This document shows positions 55,449 through 63,918 of a DNA stretch of 64,000 bases, piece after piece. The translations under genes and the position numbers were made by a program. The notes beneath the pieces are model-generated. The model saw only the letters and a list, made by a program, of their open reading frames with translations. It was not told the origin of the DNA and searched no databases. The DNA comes from Bacillota bacterium (GTDB taxonomy: Bacteria > Bacillota > Clostridia > Acetivibrionales > DTU013): contig JAEYRV010000040.1 in assembly GCA_023435305.1 (NCBI GenBank), positions 8,036 through 72,035 on the forward strand, written 5' to 3'. Each line of letters begins with the position of its first letter. Position 1 is the stretch's first letter.

Positions 55449-55497
55449 ATTATATCATACTTTTATGGCATTGCATCGCATGTTACAGAAGTGTAAA
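55449..55497 (-). promoter_or_regulatory. Promoter with WalR box (second SLH gene)
   Basis: An extended -10 (TGATATAAT, with TATAAT at 55454-55449) has a weak -35. TGTTAC-AGAAG-TGTAAA at 55481-55497 on the plus strand fits the WalR consensus exactly, three bases upstream of the -35 position. Confidence 0.7.
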
Positions 55498-55500
55498 AAA

Positions 55501-55535
55501 GAAAGGCCTTTGAGAGATTTCTCTCTCAAAGGCCT
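55501..55535 (-). terminator. Strong terminator after the main S-layer gene
   Basis: A perfect 14-base stem (55504-55517 pairs with 55522-55535) is followed by a T-rich run on the minus strand. Confidence 0.95.
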
Positions 55536-55597
55536 GTTTCCTTTTAGATTCTTGATGTCAGACCATTAAGTCCTACATCACTCACCTGTTACTGCAA

Positions 55598-58500
55598 TTA
55601 CTTCTGAGCAAATACTACTGCTGCAGCATCTCCGTCGTGGAGCTGTCCAGTGATCGTTGTCAGAGCCTCAGTAACTGTTCCGAGGAAGTCAACTGAACCC
55701 TGTCCGTTGAGTGTCATTACCGGAGTAACTGTGATTACAAATCTGTCGATATAAGCGGCACTTGAATCAGCTACTGTAGCATCACCAAGTTTTGTTACTA
55801 CTGCGATGTCACCATCAACGAGAGCTGTAGTACCATTGATCTTGATTTCAAGAGCATCCAACAGATTGTCATCGTTAGTAGTAACATCAGTAGCTGTCTT
55901 GAACTTCTGATTCATTATTACTGTAATTTCCTGACCAGAAGCTTTAACTTCCTTTATTGCCAGCTTAGCAGGAGCTGCCGTGCTCTTTGCAAACTGGATA
56001 GAGAGGTTCGCATTAGCATCTGTTTTAACTGACTTGTTTCCAATTGCATTGTAAATTGTGTCAGCAGTTATTACCAGATTGTCTGTTGCTGTTGCAACAT
56101 CAGCACTCAGCTTCAATGTTGCTGTCTTGTTTGTGCTATTATACTCAGCATCAATTACTGTTCCAGTAGTTACTGCATAGTTTGTTGTAGTTTCTACATC
56201 TGTCTCATCCATTTCTTCAGGGAAGTATACTACAAGTGTCCTGGCGTCAGTTGCTACTGTGTAAACATCCTTGATATAAGCAGTCAGGCTAGTGTTTCCG
56301 GCGAATGCTACGTTTGTAACATCTGCGTTCATTCCAACTGTTGTGGTTAAAGCTGAAACGTTAGAGATAAGTGCAGCTCCAGCAGCAGTGTTAATAACAA
56401 GCTTGTAGGATGCCGCTGCAGGAGTATCGACACTAAGTCTTACTTCCCACTGAGTCTTGTCTGTGTTAACTGCTCTAGCCGCTACGATTTCACCATCTGT
56501 TCCATCAAGGTAACCTGTAACACCGTCAAAGTCTACATATGCAAACTCATCCGTTGCAACTGCATTGTCTGTGAATCCTAATACTCTGATCGGCTGATTG
56601 AAGTAGAGTCTCAAAGTGTTCTTTGAAGTAGCTACTATACCATCAACTTTAATAGCAGCAGGAGCTGTAGTGTTTTCTGCAACTACTATTTCATCGTGTT
56701 CCACATCCAGTCCAGTACCAGTAACAGAAACTGTTACTGTATTTGCTGTTGGGTTTTCAAAGCCATTGAGGGTCGCTGTATAAAGGATTACTACTTTGTC
56801 ATTTGTTTCATCAATTATTGCTGCATCAGGTGCAGTATCATTTGCACCAGTTACTGTAAACGATGCTGCCAATGTTACAGGGCTAGTAGTAGTAAAACCA
56901 GTGATATCCTTTACTGCTTTGGAGAAGTAAAGCTTGATTGCCTGGTCATTAAGAGCTACAGCGCCTTCCAGTTTAGGAGCGGCTGCAGTTGCTCCACCTG
57001 TACCAATAAAGTTCTTTGAGAATCCGGCAGCGTCCATTGCTACGCCATCAGAATTCTTAACGTTCTTGATCGTGATCTTGTAAACTGTTCCTGTAGTTGT
57101 TTTTGGTATTGTCAGGTCAACAGCTGTTGATGAACCGCTTACCTTTGCAACCTTGGAAGGATAGCCAATACCCTGATCGAGCACGTATGATGAAACATCG
57201 AGAGCTCCATCGCCATAATTTGCACCGAAGTCTACTCTTAATGTTCCAGCTGTTGCTGTGTTGTCAGTGATTGTAGCATCAGTGAGTTTTCCAGCTACTG
57301 CTATACCAGCAAAGAGCTGCTTGTTAGCATCGCTTGAAGTCTTGATCGAGTTACCGTAAATATCAAGGATACCAGTAGCAACGATCTGGTACATATCTAC
57401 TGTCATGGAAGCTACAGTAAGCTTAACCTTGTCGCCGTCGACAACTGCCTTTGTGATTGCAAGAGCAGCTTTGTCGCCGTAAGTCTTTGCGATCGAATAG
57501 TTAGCTATGTTTTCACCTGTAGTCTTGTCAACGTCATTAGTAAAGTCAAGTGTAACTTCGGTGTTGCTTGAAGCTGCAGCTGTGTATGTCATTGAGTCAG
57601 CTCCAGGCTTGGAAACACCGGTAAATGTTGTATTGGTCTTTGCTTCAGTTGTTGAAAGAGCTTTTCCATAAAGCGTATTGACACCAGCAACAGTTACTTT
57701 GTAGAGAGTTGCGTCTTTGAGCTCGCCAGTAAGTGTAAGAACTACACCCTTCTTAGCTGCAGCTGCCTTCAAAGCGTCTGTGTTGTTGGCTGGATCATAC
57801 TTCTCAGTCTGTGCATTTGTTGCCTGCTTAGCGTCAGCTACTTCTATAGTAGCCTTGTCGCCATACATTTCAACGATAGTGAAATCAGTAGCAGCTACAG
57901 TTGCGAAATCAACATTCAAGCCGAACGCAACATACAATGTTTTGTAATCAATTGCTTTTGCACCAGCAACTTCCTGATCTCCTGTCGGTTTGGATTTACC
58001 AACCATTGACAGCTCAGCCTTGTCCATTACATTTCCTGCAAAGTCAGCTGCACTTTCAACAACTACTTTATAAAGTGTTGCATCAGCCTGATCTGCAGTT
58101 GTATATACGAGCTTGGATGAACCATCATATTTTACTGCTGTAGTTTCGAGAGCAGCCTTATCATCATAGGACTTAGTGACCGTAACTTTTACAGTTTCGA
58201 TCTTTATAGCCTCTGAGAAAGTAACTACCATTTCATTGTAATCTGTAGATTCAACAGTAGCTGTTGGCTTGCCAGTATCAACACCCTGTCCACCGAAGTT
58301 AACGCTCTTTGCATCAACTGTCAAAGTGTAAAGTGTGCCAGCAACTGTATCAGCATCCAGAGTAACAAGAACTGCCTTGTTGTCAGTTGACCAAGGAGCA
58401 AATTCAGCTGATTTAACAGCTATTTCCTTAGCCGCAGAATCTTTTACTGCGAATGTAGCAGCAGCGAGATCCTTTGCAGTAGCAGCTGTTCCGAGTGATA

Positions 58501-59209
58501 CTTCAACAACTTTGCTGTTGATAGCAACTGCACCGGAAACATCCAGAGCAACTGCACCCTTAACAAGTCCAGCTTCTTCAGCAGCAGCTTCGTCTATAAT
58601 GCCGTCTGCAACCAATTTAGCTGCCAGGGTAGTATCGCTGTCTTTTACTTTTGCATTGAGAGCTTCAACAATAGCAATTGCCAGGTCGCCATTTGTCAGG
58701 CTAGTGACATCAGCTATCTTGGAGAGACCCTTGTCAGCTGCGAAAGTAAGAACGTCAGCCCATTCGAAGTCTGTTCCCTGCTTGTATCCCAGAGCCTCAA
58801 GCATTACCTTGTAGATCATCTGAGCAGATGCCGGGTTAGTAGGCTCGAAATTCTTGCCTGCTGCGTCAACGCCCTTCCAGCCCAGATCCGGGTTGGCCTT
58901 CAAATATGCAAGGACTTTCTGTCCGGCTGCATATATCAGTTTTGCGTCTTCAAAATTTTCTGTTGATGTTTCTGCGAGAGCTTCGTCTTCCAATCCTAAC
59001 AATCTAAGATAAAGAAGAGCAGCCTGATACCTGTTTGTACCTTTTGCAAGGTAAGTGTCCGTGACACCAGCACCGTCGCCCTTAAGCACGCCCAGAGCTT
59101 CTACGATCTGTGCGTCGGTTTTGGTCTCAGCGGCAAATGCAGGAATCGTCATTGTTGCAAGCACGCATATAGCGACGACTACTGCAAGTAACTTTTTGAG
59201 ATTTCTCAT
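55598..59209 (-). CDS. Main S-layer-type surface protein, about 1203 aa
   Basis: The largest gene of the locus has a signal peptide (cut near AFA-AE), then a module (about 27-220) like the SLH part of its paralogues (VLKGDG, FEDAKLIYAAGQKV), then many beta-rich Ig-like repeats. The mature part has no cysteine, few charged clusters, and is rich in A, T, V, D and K, as is common for abundant S-layer proteins. The start ATG 59209 has GAGGAGG ten bases upstream; the longer frame would include the structured leader. Strong promoter, long leader and terminator all point to high expression. Confidence 0.9.
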   Translation of the reverse strand: MRNLKKLLAVVVAICVLATMTIPAFAAETKTDAQIVEALGVLKGDGAGVTDTYLAKGTNRYQAALLYLRLLGLEDEALAETSTENFEDAKLIYAAGQKVLAYLKANPDLGWKGVDAAGKNFEPTNPASAQMIYKVMLEALGYKQGTDFEWADVLTFAADKGLSKIADVTSLTNGDLAIAIVEALNAKVKDSDTTLAAKLVADGIIDEAAAEEAGLVKGAVALDVSGAVAINSKVVEVSLGTAATAKDLAAATFAVKDSAAKEIAVKSAEFAPWSTDNKAVLVTLDADTVAGTLYTLTVDAKSVNFGGQGVDTGKPTATVESTDYNEMVVTFSEAIKIETVKVTVTKSYDDKAALETTAVKYDGSSKLVYTTADQADATLYKVVVESAADFAGNVMDKAELSMVGKSKPTGDQEVAGAKAIDYKTLYVAFGLNVDFATVAATDFTIVEMYGDKATIEVADAKQATNAQTEKYDPANNTDALKAAAAKKGVVLTLTGELKDATLYKVTVAGVNTLYGKALSTTEAKTNTTFTGVSKPGADSMTYTAAASSNTEVTLDFTNDVDKTTGENIANYSIAKTYGDKAALAITKAVVDGDKVKLTVASMTVDMYQIVATGILDIYGNSIKTSSDANKQLFAGIAVAGKLTDATITDNTATAGTLRVDFGANYGDGALDVSSYVLDQGIGYPSKVAKVSGSSTAVDLTIPKTTTGTVYKITIKNVKNSDGVAMDAAGFSKNFIGTGGATAAAPKLEGAVALNDQAIKLYFSKAVKDITGFTTTSPVTLAASFTVTGANDTAPDAAIIDETNDKVVILYTATLNGFENPTANTVTVSVTGTGLDVEHDEIVVAENTTAPAAIKVDGIVATSKNTLRLYFNQPIRVLGFTDNAVATDEFAYVDFDGVTGYLDGTDGEIVAARAVNTDKTQWEVRLSVDTPAAASYKLVINTAAGAALISNVSALTTTVGMNADVTNVAFAGNTSLTAYIKDVYTVATDARTLVVYFPEEMDETDVETTTNYAVTTGTVIDAEYNSTNKTATLKLSADVATATDNLVITADTIYNAIGNKSVKTDANANLSIQFAKSTAAPAKLAIKEVKASGQEITVIMNQKFKTATDVTTNDDNLLDALEIKINGTTALVDGDIAVVTKLGDATVADSSAAYIDRFVITVTPVMTLNGQGSVDFLGTVTEALTTITGQLHDGDAAAVVFAQK

Positions 59210-59341
59210 ACTCTCAAATCCTCCTCGTAAATTTTTGGGATAGGCCTGTCTCTCAGGCCGGGCTACGCCTCTCCCTTGTGTTATAGCCCAACCCGCCTTA
59301 CAACTTACTTCAGCAAGGGCAAGCTTCACCCTTCTGAATTC
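59210..59341 (-). promoter_or_regulatory. Structured leader of the S-layer gene
   Basis: The 130-base leader has three hairpins: 59315-59333 (AAGGG arms), 59260-59289 (GGGCTA and TAGCCC arms) and 59243-59259 (GGCCTG and CAGGCC around AGAGA). It is GC-rich against AT-rich flanks. Such leaders stabilise abundant S-layer mRNAs. I recognise no riboswitch class. Confidence 0.65.
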
Positions 59342-59347
59342 AAGTTG

Positions 59348-59376
59348 ATTATATCACCGGCATTTTTGCCAGTCAA
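59348..59376 (-). promoter_or_regulatory. Promoter of the S-layer gene
   Basis: TTGACT (59376-59371) and TATAAT (59353-59348) are exactly 17 bases apart on the minus strand. The spacer holds the short inverted repeat GGCAAAAATGCC. Confidence 0.85.
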
Positions 59377-59391
59377 CATATCCATCCCAAG

Positions 59392-59408
59392 TGTAAAGAA
59401 AATGTAAC
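59392..59408 (+). promoter_or_regulatory. Perfect WalR box upstream of the S-layer promoter
   Basis: TGTAAA-GAAAA-TGTAAC fits TGTWAH-N5-TGTWAH exactly. It lies 15 bases upstream of the -35 of the S-layer gene, on the opposite strand. Confidence 0.72.
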
Positions 59409-59605
59409 AGATTTGCAATAAAGCAATACTGCACTTTTCAGTCACTTTGATATACTATGCCTATGGTGGACATGCCTGCGATAATGCATCCTATCCGGGT
59501 ACCTACAACTGCAAAATTCTCCCCAGATTTTAGCAAATATAATTATACCACCGCAGAGTAAAGGTTTCAATAATAAAAGTACAAGTTTGGTAAAAATGGA
59601 GACAT

Positions 59606-59630
59606 AAAAAGAAGCCGGATGAACCGGCTC
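59606..59630 (-). terminator. Terminator after the SASP gene
   Basis: GAGCCGG pairs with CCGGCTTC on the minus strand and is followed by TTTTTATG. Confidence 0.85.
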
Positions 59631-59653
59631 CTGTTACGCTGGGTCTAAAGAGG

Positions 59654-59827
59654 CTATTTGGTTTCAAGGCTTTTCTCGGCCATTTCTATAGCTTTTTTGA
59701 CGATATTGCCGCAGTCTCTGGAAGAAACGGCGCCCCAGCCTTCAGCCTCAACTGTACTGTAGACCCCAAGTTCTTTTGCGATTTCATGCTTCAGCTGCTC
59801 TGACATCAAGCTCCTGTGTCTACTCAC
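59654..59827 (-). CDS. Alpha/beta-type small acid-soluble spore protein, 57 aa
   Basis: This 57-residue protein coats spore DNA. The family pattern is clear: LKHEIAKELGVYSTV, then GWGAVSSRDCGNIVKKAIE. GTG 59827 follows AAGGAGG. It has a single cysteine, unusual for the family but not at a key site. It shows again that the host makes spores. Confidence 0.93.
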   Translation of the reverse strand: MSRHRSLMSEQLKHEIAKELGVYSTVEAEGWGAVSSRDCGNIVKKAIEMAEKSLETK

Positions 59828-59984
59828 AATAAACGCCTCCTTTTTGGATAAACCAATCCTCAGCGTACATGATTATATTTCCCCTTATCTATCATTTTTA
59901 TCAATCTTAATTAATATACTTGTTGCTCAGAAGGTTACCATTTATATGTTATGTTAATATACTGGTATAAAGGGAGGTCGAAGT

Positions 59985-60422
59985 ATGACTGACAGAGAGC
60001 TATTTGCAAGGCTTATCAGATGTGAGGCTGAAGGCGAAGGAGAAGCAGGTATGAAGGGCGTGGCTACCGTTGTCATGAACAGAGTGCATGTAGCTGATGG
60101 TGAATATTTGCGTACCGGACAGGGAAACCTGCGCCTGGTCATAGAACAGCCATATCAGTTCACTTGCCTGCTTACGGAGGTATACGGCCAGATCAATCCG
60201 CAAAATGTATATAACATCCCCGCAGAGCAAATACACTATGATATAGCGGATTGGGCACTGGGGGGAAATGTGTTGACTGCCGTTTCACCATGCCTGTGGT
60301 ATTACAATCCCTTCAGTGAGTCATGTGAATCCATGTTTCCGAGAAACGGCTCAGGCAGCTTGTTCAACAGGGTCGCTCAGCACTGTTTCTATCAGCCTAC
60401 ATCATTGTATTACCAGACGTGA
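59985..60422 (+). CDS. cwlJ: CwlJ-like spore cortex-lytic hydrolase
   Basis: This 145-residue protein is the catalytic SleB/CwlJ domain without a signal peptide, the form of CwlJ: ELFARLIRCEAEGEGEAGMKGVATVVMNRV, with the catalytic glutamate in CEAEGE. It breaks cortex peptidoglycan in germination. It directly precedes gerQ, its known partner. GGGAGG precedes the ATG. A TTAATATACT motif occurs twice upstream (59911 and 59954), loosely like a sigma-E -10. Confidence 0.92.
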   Translation: MTDRELFARLIRCEAEGEGEAGMKGVATVVMNRVHVADGEYLRTGQGNLRLVIEQPYQFTCLLTEVYGQINPQNVYNIPAEQIHYDIADWALGGNVLTAVSPCLWYYNPFSESCESMFPRNGSGSLFNRVAQHCFYQPTSLYYQT

Positions 60423-60501
60423 TTACAAAAAAGGTATCACAAATGAAAACACACTAAAAAATAATTACATTAATTATATAAATGGAGTAAGGAGTGATTT
60501 T

Positions 60502-61041
60502 ATGTTATATAGAAATGATAACACAGGCAAAAAGCCATATGATCTACAGCCGCAGCAGTATATACCCTCTGCTGGAGCATCCACTTTCAACGGCACATAT
60601 CCCATGCCTCAGAATTACAGTATACAGTTTCCTGCCATGCAAGGCGGAATAGGAATGGGGTCCGGAGTACATGGAGCTTCACATATGCCGATGTCAGCGC
60701 CATCCACAAGCACAATGACCTCTGTAGGCCCTGCCGCCGTTCCACCAGGCATACCATCGGTGCCGACATCAATGCAGGGCATCTCTCCCACCACCATGAC
60801 CCATCCGGGAAATCAAGTGCCTTCCACCGTTGAAAACACATTTTTTACTCCCGGTTTTTTAAGAACTCAGATCGGACGAAGGATGAGGGTCGAATTCCTT
60901 CTTGGCACCAACCTCCTGACAGATCGTACAGGCACATTGGTCGCAGTGGGCGCAAGCTATATCGTACTTAAGCTTATAGACTCCGATGACCTGATGATGT
61001 GTGATATATACTCAATAAAATTCGTTACAATAATACTGTAG
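60502..61041 (+). CDS. gerQ: Spore coat protein GerQ
   Basis: This 179-residue protein has a long P/S/M-rich N-terminal part, then the conserved C-terminal domain FFTPGFLRTQIGRRMRVEFL, GTNLLTDRTGTLVAVG and DIYSIKFVTI. GerQ holds CwlJ in the spore coat in Bacillus, and here the two genes are adjacent, 79 bases apart. GGAG lies before ATG 60502. The longer upstream frame overlaps cwlJ and is not supported. Confidence 0.95.
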   Translation: MLYRNDNTGKKPYDLQPQQYIPSAGASTFNGTYPMPQNYSIQFPAMQGGIGMGSGVHGASHMPMSAPSTSTMTSVGPAAVPPGIPSVPTSMQGISPTTMTHPGNQVPSTVENTFFTPGFLRTQIGRRMRVEFLLGTNLLTDRTGTLVAVGASYIVLKLIDSDDLMMCDIYSIKFVTIIL

Positions 61042-61098
61042 GTGTCCTGAATGGACCCCCTTATCCGATGTTCCCTCAGCAGACTACGTTCAGCCGCA

Positions 61099-61124
61099 CA
61101 GCAGAAGATGGAATTCTTCTGCTG
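61099..61124 (+). terminator. Possible terminator hairpin after gerQ
   Basis: CAGCAGAAGA pairs perfectly with TCTTCTGCTG around a six-base loop, but no T run follows, so termination is doubtful. It lies between two convergent genes. Confidence 0.35.
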
Positions 61125-61205
61125 TTGCTGAACCTCATCGCTGTATCACTTTACACAAATCAGATCGGTTTATAACCGGTTTTGCTTTGCTCAAACCAGA
61201 TCCGT

Positions 61206-61625
61206 CTATTTAGCCGGCTTTGATATGTCTGTAAGTGCAGAGGATGCCTCTGTATCAAATCTCCGGTCGGTTGCCAGGTCTCCCAGTGCAACTATACCGA
61301 CCAGAGTATTTTGATCTACTACAGGTACTCTTCTGATCTGTCCTTTTGACATAATGTCTCCTAAGTCGTCTACATCAGTATCCGGTGATACAGATGTTAT
61401 GTTTGTAGTCATTATATTGCTCACCGGAGTGGATTTAGGATCGGTACCAGTAACTACATTTCTTACAACGATATCCCGGTCAGTGACCATACCAACTACA
61501 CCCTTCTGGTCACAAACCGGTATGGAACCGACATTATGCTGCTGCATGAGTCTGGCAGCATCGATTATCGAAGTATCAGGCTTTATATACGCCACGTTCT
61601 TGGTCATGATATCCTTGACTTTCAA
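61206..61625 (-). CDS. Two-CBS-domain protein
   Basis: This 139-residue protein consists of two CBS domains (about 1-62 and 70-125), marked by VGSIPVCDQKGVVGMVTDRD and RRVPVVDQNTLVGIVALGD, and a short tail. CBS pairs bind adenosine nucleotides and sense energy state. TTG 61625 is chosen, because AAGGAGG lies eight bases before it. No partner is evident nearby. Confidence 0.88.
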   Translation of the reverse strand: MKVKDIMTKNVAYIKPDTSIIDAARLMQQHNVGSIPVCDQKGVVGMVTDRDIVVRNVVTGTDPKSTPVSNIMTTNITSVSPDTDVDDLGDIMSKGQIRRVPVVDQNTLVGIVALGDLATDRRFDTEASSALTDISKPAK

Positions 61626-61841
61626 ATTAAAATCCTCCTTCAACACATATTTCAATCCGCTTTGTCCAGATTATTTTCCCCTGTATATCTGATCTTATTA
61701 CATGTAAAGCTTCCATTTTTACTTACATTGAAAAAGCCGGCAGGCGCGCCAATACACATGTTTTTCCACTTTACAGCCAACAGTAACTCAAGCATATAAT
61801 ATTATTATGTCTTTATATTTTAATAAGAAGGAGATCATACA

Positions 61842-63068
61842 ATGCAAAAAGCACTCTTCTATATTAAGCAGCTTTCACGCTGCATAATACTGATCCTCAT
61901 TCCACTCCTTCTTCAATCATGTACAGGAGTCAATAAGACCATATCGACGTCATATGGCAATCCACTCCCATTTAGCAGTATTTCCGCTGATAATAACGAA
62001 ATGACAATATTACTAGAAACATCCGATCCAAGAATAAACAGCGTCACAGCAGATCCCGAAAACTTACTTCTCCTTAAGGTGCAGGTTAAAGACTGTTACG
62101 GTAAAAATATTGAGGGTGTACAGGTCAAACTGGAGCTTAGCGGGATTAGTCTCTCAGACTCTCTGCTTTCTAATGAAGATATAGCATCTGGCAATCCATC
62201 GAATGATATAGGAAAGATAATAGCAGATGAAGGTTCGTCCGGTACAGGTGGAGTCCTTTACACGGCCTACTCCCCTCCTGAGACGCTGGATAATGAACTC
62301 TCAATGATAAAGATAACTGCCTATATCAAAGGTACCGAAATAAACAGCTCATTGACCATAAAGCTTATGCCGGTCCCGGTTGTACTGGTCCATGGCTATC
62401 AGGCCACATATGATATTTTCTCCGGCCTGTCCCGCTATCTGCAAATACAGGGCTTTACAACACTGGGCTTAGATTACGATTCTAGAGCTGGCGTAGCGGC
62501 CGGCGCGGAAGAGCTATCCAGATATCTGGCTGAGAAAAAGCAAGAGCTTGCTGCTTCCGGTATACAATTAGGAAGGTTCGACATAATATCCCACAGTATG
62601 GGGGGACTGGTGGCAAGATATTATTCCTGCAGCAAAGAGTATGTCCAATATAGTAATGTAAGAAAATTGATTTTTATATCAGTTCCTCACAATGGCTCTG
62701 ATTTTGCTGCACTTGGGCAGCAATACTTCAACGATGCCAGCATCAGGGACATGTCCTCCGACAGTGATTTGTTCAAACGTACTTTCCCTGGGATGATCAA
62801 TGGAGGTATAAATCCATCGATCCAGACTGCATCGATCCTTGGGATGTATGATGAAGTCGTCAGCACGTCCGGTGCCAATCTGACAGGCTGGGGCATTAAT
62901 ACCGAGATCTATGAAATTGGAGAAAGCAATCTCACTGTGGAAAAATTACTGACAGGCGAAATACTTGAGGCAAAAAATCACAAGCTCATATTGTATAATG
63001 GTAAAATATTCAATAGAATAGTAGAAATGCTTAAAACAAATCTACCATTCCCTGACACAATAAATTGA
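61842..63068 (+). CDS. Secreted lipase-like alpha/beta hydrolase lipoprotein
   Basis: The 408-residue lipoprotein has the lipobox LLLQSC (C27), a Big_1/invasin-like Ig-type domain (about 55-175), and a lipase fold beginning with VVLVHGYQATYD (HG at 184-185) and the nucleophile in SHSMGG (S252). It should be an outward-facing esterase or lipase. AAGGAG precedes ATG 61842. A signal peptide and a surface role fit a cell-envelope neighbourhood. Confidence 0.9.
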   Translation: MQKALFYIKQLSRCIILILIPLLLQSCTGVNKTISTSYGNPLPFSSISADNNEMTILLETSDPRINSVTADPENLLLLKVQVKDCYGKNIEGVQVKLELSGISLSDSLLSNEDIASGNPSNDIGKIIADEGSSGTGGVLYTAYSPPETLDNELSMIKITAYIKGTEINSSLTIKLMPVPVVLVHGYQATYDIFSGLSRYLQIQGFTTLGLDYDSRAGVAAGAEELSRYLAEKKQELAASGIQLGRFDIISHSMGGLVARYYSCSKEYVQYSNVRKLIFISVPHNGSDFAALGQQYFNDASIRDMSSDSDLFKRTFPGMINGGINPSIQTASILGMYDEVVSTSGANLTGWGINTEIYEIGESNLTVEKLLTGEILEAKNHKLILYNGKIFNRIVEMLKTNLPFPDTIN

Positions 63069-63089
63069 ATTAATTTTACTAAAATATTG

Positions 63090-63283
63090 TTATCAACATC
63101 CCTGTTTTCCAGTAATATTACTGTTTTGCAAGCATTTTTGCCTCCTTATCCACACGCTTGTGGATAAATAACGAATTGCCTCTTCTCCCTGTAACCCAGT
63201 AATATTGCGCGCTGTAAGGTAAAATTAGAAATTTATCAAAATTCGACTAAATTTTCTGTGGATAACCGCAAGTTTTATCCACA
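63090..63283. promoter_or_regulatory. DnaA box cluster
   Basis: Four perfect DnaA boxes occur: TTATCCACA at 63146-63154, TGTGGATAA at 63159-63167, TGTGGATAA at 63257-63265 and TTATCCACA at 63275-63283, arranged as two inverted pairs. A near box, TTATCAACA, lies at 63090-63098. AT-rich sequence (63301-63380) follows. It may be part of the origin or a DnaA-binding control site; dnaA is not in the window. Confidence 0.85.
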
Positions 63284-63880
63284 GGTTGTCATTACATCCT
63301 GTCTTAACAATGAATTAACATTTTTTTAACATTTATAATGAGTAAGAATTGAATAATTATGTAATATATACAAATAGCAGAACGGAATCATGAACGCTTA
63401 AATGCAGTGATATAATGAGTGCTTACGAGCTAGCCGTATTATCAGGACTTACGGGCACTAGGAATTTCTGCCCTTAAAACAATGGTGCTGGCAGCGTTTA
63501 CAAGTTGCAGGGAACATCCCTCTCCTCATGATGGTGTACAGTTTAATACTTTACTGATATCTCGTCCAATAGACACCAGGTCAAATATTTCCCCGGGAAA
63601 TAGGGACCTGGGTGCACAAAATTTTGACTTATGCAAGCCGAGTTGCTCATCCTTACTGATATTTGGCCAGATAATGCATGTGAATACGATTTTATGTAAC
63701 CAAAAACCAGCAAATACCTCTGTTTTACTCATGCAGCATCCACATAACTCAATTTTTTGTGCATGCTGCTATACAGTGCCTGCCAATTTCGCTATCCATA
63801 TGAGAGAATCCATCTAAAAAGTCTTTAGACTTTTTAGAGTTTTTCGACATTATCCCAAAAGTCTAAAGTCGCACAAGAAC
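63284..63880. other. Non-coding AT-rich stretch before the rRNA terminator
   Basis: I see no convincing gene here. The first part (63301-63380) is AT-rich, the rest unremarkable. A perfect 10-base inverted repeat (CTAAAAAGTC and GACTTTTTAG) lies at 63814-63837. Confidence 0.6.
63814..63837. repeat. Inverted repeat near the rRNA operon end
   Basis: CTAAAAAGTC-TTTA-GACTTTTTAG is a perfect 10-base inverted repeat; AAAAGTCTAAAG recurs at 63857-63868. It may be an extra terminator. Confidence 0.55.
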
Positions 63881-63910
63881 AAAGCCCCATGCTGTATAGC
63901 ACAGGGCTTT
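63881..63910 (-). terminator. rRNA operon terminator
   Basis: AAAGCCC and GGGCTTT pair around a nested stem just downstream of the 5S gene on the minus strand. Confidence 0.85.
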
Positions 63911-63918
63911 GATATAAA

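Noticed and set aside
59210..59329. N-terminal 40-residue extension of the S-layer protein
   Set aside because: The ATG at 59209 has a strong ribosome binding site and begins a normal signal peptide; the extension covers the structured leader.
59210..59341. Cyclic-di-GMP or cobalamin riboswitch in the S-layer leader
   Set aside because: The conserved cores of these riboswitches are absent; only simple hairpins are seen.
63090..63380. Firm call of the replication origin
   Set aside because: The DnaA boxes are real, but the leftward rRNA operon to the right and the missing dnaA argue against a confident call.
63482..63817. Plus-strand open frame of 111 codons before the rRNA operon
   Set aside because: No ribosome binding site, many cysteines and histidines scattered without pattern, and no family resemblance.
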